DNA of 64,000 bases from NCBI GenBank assembly GCA_020634435.1, contig JACKBS010000008.1, positions 496,001-560,000 of the forward strand, given 5' to 3'. Below, piece after piece: positions 60,680 to 64,000 of this stretch. The stretch's first letter is position 1. Every line of letters starts with the position of its first letter. Made by a program: the position numbers and the translations under genes. Under the pieces are notes generated by a model. That model worked only from the letters and a program-made list of their open reading frames with translations, was not told where the DNA came from and ran no database searches. This DNA is from Ardenticatenaceae bacterium. GTDB lineage: Bacteria > Chloroflexota > Anaerolineae > Promineifilales > Promineifilaceae.

Positions 60680-62863
60680 ATGCCAAATAATATTCAACTC
60701 ATACGACAAGCTATACAAGAAAAAAACGCACAATGGAGTGCAAAAGAAACAAATCTCAGTCAACTGTCCGTAGAAAACAAAAGGGCGATGCTTGGCGCTG
60801 TTGAAGATACTGAACTCATAAACTCTGTTCAATATAAGGAAAAAGCGTCTGAGGCTATTCATCCTAAAATAAGTATCCCAACTCACTTTGATTGGCGTGA
60901 ACGTGGTAAGGTTTCCCAAGTAAAAGATCAATTGGTATGTGGTTCCTGTGTGTCGTTTGCCACCGCAGGACTCCTAGAGTCGATGGCGCTCATCGAAAAA
61001 GATATTGAATTAGATCTATCCGAGGCAGATTTGCATTTTTGCTCGGCGCACGGGCCTGATTGTAGTGGATGGTACACCAGGAAGGCATTAGATTCTGTTA
61101 ATGAACGTGGAGTATGTTTTGAAGGATTATTTACATATGCAGAGGGGTATAATAATGAGCACCCTAAATGCAAGATTCATGCAAACAGAGACGGCGCATT
61201 GTTGAAAATTGAAGAAACTGATTGGTTTGTTCGTGATATCTCCCGTAAAGAAAGCATTGCAACACACGGGCCTTTGGTAGCAAGTTTCTCTGTCTATGAA
61301 GATTTCTATTACTACGGCAGTGGTATTTACAGACATGTCTACGGTGATTATATGGCTGGACATGCTGTCTTAGTAGTTGGCTATTCAGATTCAGAACAGT
61401 GTTGGATTTGCAAGAACTCCTGGGGGGAAAATTGGGGTGATAACGGCTACTTCAAAATTGCATATGGTGAGTGTTCTATTGATGATTTATCGAGTCCATT
61501 TTGGTCTGCAAGTAAGGTTACCATTAAACTCCGTGGAAACGTTCAGAATCATGTAGTGCACGATGATGGTTCTATTGGTGCTTTGAAAGGTTACTACCAA
61601 TGGACTAATGGTTGGACATCGGCTGGGTTCTATACTGCAGGTTCAGACACTTACCTCTTTATTCTTAAAGCTAAGGGTTTTGGTAGTGATGGCAACAATG
61701 TTCATATCCATAAGATGAACTCTGACGGCACTCTGGGAGACCAAGTGGAAGCTCATCGCTGGACAGAAGGCTGGACATCGGCAGAGTTCTATACTGCAGG
61801 TTCAAACACCTACCTCTTTATTCTTAAAGCTAAGGGTTTTGGTAGTGATGGCAACAATGTTCATATCCATAAGATGAACTCTGATGGTACTCTGGGAAAC
61901 CAAGTGGAAGCTCATCGCTGGACAGAAGGCCGGAGATCGGCAGAGTTCTATACTGCAGGTTCAAACACCTACCTCTTTATTCTTAAAGCTAAGGGTTTTG
62001 GTAGTGATGGCAACAATGTTCATATCCATAAGATGAACTCTGACGGTACTCTGGGAGACCAAGTGGAAGCTCATCGCTGGACAGAAGGCTGGACATCGGC
62101 AGAGTTCTATACTGCAGGTTCAAACACCTACCTCTTTATTCTTAAAGCTAAGGGTTTTGGTAGTGATGGCAACAATGTTCATATCCATAAGATGAACTCT
62201 GACGGTACTCTGGGAGACCAAGTGGAAGCTCATCGCTGGACAGAAGGCTGGACATCGGCAGAGTTCTATACTGCAGGTTCAAACACCTACCTCTTTATTC
62301 TTAAAGCTAAGGGTTTTGGTAGTGATGGCAACAATGTTCATATCCATAAGATGAACTCTGATGGTACTCTGGGAAACCAAGTGGAAGCTCATCGCTGGAC
62401 AGAAGGTTGGACAACTGCTCAGCTCTATACTACGGGTTCAAATAAAACACAACTTTTCTGTCTCAAAAAGACATGGATGACGCAAGTTAATGTGAAGTTT
62501 AAAAGGGTCAAAGTCTTAGATGTTCCTTTGGGTGAAAATGGCAAGGCTGATATGAAGCTCACGTTCTACGTCAATGGTCAAAAGAAAACCTGGCCATCTT
62601 CGGCTACTTACCGAACTGTATCAGAAGGAAATACATACAATATCGGCGAGGAATTTGAAGTGCGCCTGATGGAGTTTGAACAATTAAGTATTATTGTTTC
62701 CGGCATTGATGTCGATCGCGGAGATGCTGATGGGATACCACCTGATGATAAGATGGGCAGCATCGCTAAAATCTTTGATCATAGTGACAACTGGGGAAGC
62801 GGTACTAAAAATGATAAAAATGATTTTTATCGAATCTACTATCAAATTAGCATTGTAGAGTGA
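60680..62863 (+). CDS. Papain-family cysteine peptidase with tandem blade-like repeats
   Basis: 727 residues, AGGAG seven bases upstream. No signal peptide is visible. A short helical pro-like segment (~1-60) precedes a C1A domain (~65-290): Gln84 and Cys90 (KDQLVCGSCVSFA), His228 (AGHAVLVVGY) and Asn246 (CKNSWGENWG). Five near-identical 53-residue units (~300-590) follow. Their core is YLFILKAKGFGSDGNNVHIH and HRWTEGWTSAEFY, recalling a lectin-like beta-propeller. A C-terminal beta domain with DVDRGDADGIPPDD may bind calcium. The gene is AT-rich and has no ACGGCCGT copy, so it is probably transferred. A chagasin-like inhibitor gene lies downstream. Confidence 0.9.
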   Translation: MPNNIQLIRQAIQEKNAQWSAKETNLSQLSVENKRAMLGAVEDTELINSVQYKEKASEAIHPKISIPTHFDWRERGKVSQVKDQLVCGSCVSFATAGLLESMALIEKDIELDLSEADLHFCSAHGPDCSGWYTRKALDSVNERGVCFEGLFTYAEGYNNEHPKCKIHANRDGALLKIEETDWFVRDISRKESIATHGPLVASFSVYEDFYYYGSGIYRHVYGDYMAGHAVLVVGYSDSEQCWICKNSWGENWGDNGYFKIAYGECSIDDLSSPFWSASKVTIKLRGNVQNHVVHDDGSIGALKGYYQWTNGWTSAGFYTAGSDTYLFILKAKGFGSDGNNVHIHKMNSDGTLGDQVEAHRWTEGWTSAEFYTAGSNTYLFILKAKGFGSDGNNVHIHKMNSDGTLGNQVEAHRWTEGRRSAEFYTAGSNTYLFILKAKGFGSDGNNVHIHKMNSDGTLGDQVEAHRWTEGWTSAEFYTAGSNTYLFILKAKGFGSDGNNVHIHKMNSDGTLGDQVEAHRWTEGWTSAEFYTAGSNTYLFILKAKGFGSDGNNVHIHKMNSDGTLGNQVEAHRWTEGWTTAQLYTTGSNKTQLFCLKKTWMTQVNVKFKRVKVLDVPLGENGKADMKLTFYVNGQKKTWPSSATYRTVSEGNTYNIGEEFEVRLMEFEQLSIIVSGIDVDRGDADGIPPDDKMGSIAKIFDHSDNWGSGTKNDKNDFYRIYYQISIVE
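61560..62470 (+). repeat. 159-bp tandem repeats inside the peptidase gene
   Basis: GGCAACAATG recurs at 61691, 61850, 62009, 62168 and 62327, a period of exactly 159 bases (53 codons). Units differ at only a few positions (e.g. GACGGCACT/GATGGTACT, GGAGAC/GGAAAC, TGGACATCG/CGGAGATCG). This near identity at silent sites implies recent duplication or gene conversion. Confidence 0.95.
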
Positions 62864-62904
62864 TCATAATTGTTTAGTGCTTTTAACCGCTCTTAAAAAA
62901 CAGT

Positions 62905-62955
62905 CTTTCAGGAAGCTTATGGAGGTTATATTGCGTGATGTGAGCTTCCTGAAAG
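62905..62955 (+). terminator. Hairpin between peptidase and inhibitor genes
   Basis: CTTTCAGGAAGCT (62905-62917) and AGCTTCCTGAAAG (62943-62955) are exact complements, followed by ATTTCTTC. It may terminate the peptidase transcript or reduce read-through into the inhibitor gene. Confidence 0.55.
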
Positions 62956-63075
62956 ATTTCTTCAATGGCAAATGTAGTTACGGGCATTCAGAATTAGACG
63001 ATACTCTGGATGGATTTCAATCCTGTGCGTCTCAAAAGACTTAATCATGAACTACAATTCTTAATGGAATTAGTA

Positions 63076-63363
63076 ATGAACAATAACAAGAAACATATCA
63101 AAGTAAATCTACAAGAAGCTATTGAGATTTTACTGGAGGCACAATCTGGTGCCGGTTATTTGTGGCTTATTACAGAAAAGCCAAATGAGATTCGTGTAAT
63201 CAATAAACAGATAATCCCATCAGGTACAATTGGAGGTGATGCATTATTTATCTTTTCATTAATTTGCATAGAATCAGGGACTTATACTGTAACATTTACC
63301 TGTAAAAGGCCGTGGGAAGCTGATTTTCTTGACCAAAAAGCTTTCAGTATTGAAGCAGAATAA
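63076..63363 (+). CDS. Chagasin-like cysteine protease inhibitor (I42 family)
   Basis: 95 residues from ATG 63076 (GGAATTAGTA before it; upstream ATGs at 63064 and 63010 in the same frame are possible). All three chagasin loop motifs are present: SGAGYLW (for NPTTGYxW), GTIGGDALFIF (GxxGxxxF) and RPWE in FTCKRPWEADF. Known members block papain-like peptidases by inserting these loops in the active-site cleft. No signal peptide is seen, so it would act in the cytoplasm, where the adjacent peptidase also appears to stay. AT-rich, no ACGGCCGT. Probable partner or immunity protein of the peptidase (inference). Confidence 0.8.
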   Translation: MNNNKKHIKVNLQEAIEILLEAQSGAGYLWLITEKPNEIRVINKQIIPSGTIGGDALFIFSLICIESGTYTVTFTCKRPWEADFLDQKAFSIEAE

Positions 63364-63677
63364 GGGCAATTATCTGCAGAATCCAGTTTGTGATATACCA
63401 CAAAGCATTTGAGCGGCAACATCAAGATGATATTATTTATGGAACATCTATTAATGTACACATAGCCCTTTCTAAATTTGCTAATTACTGACTGCTTTTT
63501 TCTATAGAAATCTCACTTTCCCACCTGGTTTCTGTTAAGTTGAAATGTTATATGCTTGAAGATTCTTAGCTTGCGCATGGGAAAGTTTACGTGAGTATCT
63601 AGATAGCATATGTAGAGTAACCGATTTAACTTTGACTAGCACGTGGCTGATTTAATATAGCAGTTTTGAACTGCTTT
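63364..63677. other. AT-rich right part of the island, no gene seen
   Basis: About 310 bases of AT-rich sequence after the inhibitor gene. I find no supported gene, hairpin or direct repeat marking an integration site. The first ACGGCCGT after the island is at ~63689, in the next gene. Confidence 0.4.
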
Positions 63678-64000
63678 TCACTCGTTAACGGCCGTATCCA
63701 TCTGCCACAGCTGCCGCATTTCCTCACAACGACCCAAGAGCTCTTCTAAGGTGCCTTCGTCTTCGATACGGCCGTCTTTCAACACCACCACATGATCCGC
63801 CTGCCGCAAAGCGGTGCGCCGGTGGCTCACCACGAGACAAGTCTGCTGACCAGCCTCTCCTCTGCGCCTCCGCGCCTCCGCGTTAAATACTCTTTCCCAC
63901 AGAACCTTCTCCGTCTCCACATCAAGCGCACTCGACAAATCATCAAAGACCAGCAGCTCCGGCTGGCGCACGAACATGCGGGCGGCGGCCACGCGCTGCG
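63678..64000 (-). CDS. ABC transporter ATPase C-terminus (5' end outside window)
   Basis: The frame runs off the right edge. Residues read QRVAAARMFVRQPELLVFDD, i.e. just after the LSGGQ signature, then Walker B and D-loop LSSALDVETE. The H-loop SHRRTALRQADHVVVLKDGR and a terminal LWQMDTAVNE follow. Between VLWERVF and TCLVVSHR there is an extra NAEARRRRGEAGQQ, encoded by a CGCGGAGGCGCGGAGGCGC-type repeat like those in the spacers of this genome. The usual distance there is shorter in this family, so a repeat appears to have inserted in frame. Half-transporter of the ABC exporter type is likely. Confidence 0.85.
   Translation of the reverse strand, partial: QRVAAARMFVRQPELLVFDDLSSALDVETEKVLWERVFNAEARRRRGEAGQQTCLVVSHRRTALRQADHVVVLKDGRIEDEGTLEELLGRCEEMRQLWQMDTAVNE
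63853..63886. repeat. GCGCCTCCGCGCCTCCGCG repeat within the ABC gene
   Basis: CTCCTCTGCGCCTCCGCGCC and TCCGCGTTAAAT match the intergenic CGCGAAGGCGCAAAG / TTAACGCGGAGGCGC repeat type. It lies between Walker B and the H-loop of the ABC ATPase and keeps the frame open. Confidence 0.6.

Noticed and set aside
60527..60931. Minus-strand frame of 134 codons over the peptidase start
   Set aside because: It overlaps the well-supported peptidase start and its ribosome site, and the hydrophobic composition is what AT-rich antisense DNA gives. No ribosome site or family.
61560..62470. Possible CRISPR or integron-type array from 159-base repeats
   Set aside because: Repeats are contiguous, in frame and code for protein blades; no spacers.

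Overview
The window looks like a chromosomal segment of an uncultured-type Chloroflexota bacterium (an inference). The basis is the gene style: AfsR/SARP and cyclase-AAA-TPR giant regulators, secreted proteins ending in a short Leu-Pro motif, lipoproteins with Thr/Pro-rich linkers, and mainly housekeeping genes of moderately high GC. No rRNA, tRNA or CRISPR was seen. The most striking global property is an extremely over-represented 8-base palindrome, ACGGCCGT (usually AACGGCCGTT). It occurs about once per 0.5 kb inside genes and spacers, and is read in proteins as TAV, NGR or RP(F/L). It resembles in style the cyanobacterial HIP1 element but has a different sequence.

Layout. 0-8 kb: the end of a winged-helix regulator, an HD hydrolase, a lipoprotein, a purA-purH operon with a structured leader, and a translationally coupled cell-wall pair (L,D-transpeptidase and amidase). 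8-15 kb: an ECF-like sigma factor, ftsH, an ABC exporter, a TraB-like membrane protein and an O6-alkylguanine transferase. 15-27 kb: a 1443-residue double-cyclase/AAA/TPR regulator, a 1380-residue secreted C25-like protein with an internal GQISNI repeat, an Asp/Glu racemase-like protein, a DmpA-type peptidase and a beta-helix surface protein. 27-35 kb: a SARP/NB-ARC/TPR regulator divergent from a tiny PIFGFED-repeat protein, R2lox divergent from a Pycsar-type membrane effector (PycTM) homologue, a lipoprotein and ychF. 35.4-36.7 kb: an intact IS4-family element inserted in the loop of a REP-like hairpin. 37-48 kb: a lipoprotein, a membrane-anchored ATPase, a DinB-like protein, an orphan histidine kinase, an RluA-type synthase plus P-loop kinase, a thioredoxin-TPR protein, an HtrA lipoprotein and a transglutaminase-like protein. 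48-60 kb: lon, folC, small membrane proteins, a STAND NTPase, a PAP2 phosphatase and an amidase. 60-63.6 kb: an AT-rich, palindrome-free island. 63.7-64 kb: the end of an ABC transporter gene.

The best candidate for an undescribed system is the island. It holds a papain-like cysteine peptidase with no visible signal peptide, carrying five near-identical 159-bp (53-residue) blade-like repeats. Immediately downstream is a small protein with all three chagasin (I42) inhibitor motifs. This looks like a protease with its own inhibitor, acquired horizontally. A degraded second copy of the neighbouring amidase's 3' end and a truncated lipoprotein lie at the island's left border.

Quality control appears as ftsH, lon, htrA and a CnoX-like thioredoxin. 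Several dispersed hairpin repeats of REP/MITE type fill the spacers. Some form shared terminators, some supply the last codons of genes, and one seems to be inserted in frame in the ABC transporter gene at the right end. All positions, counts and alignments were read by eye.
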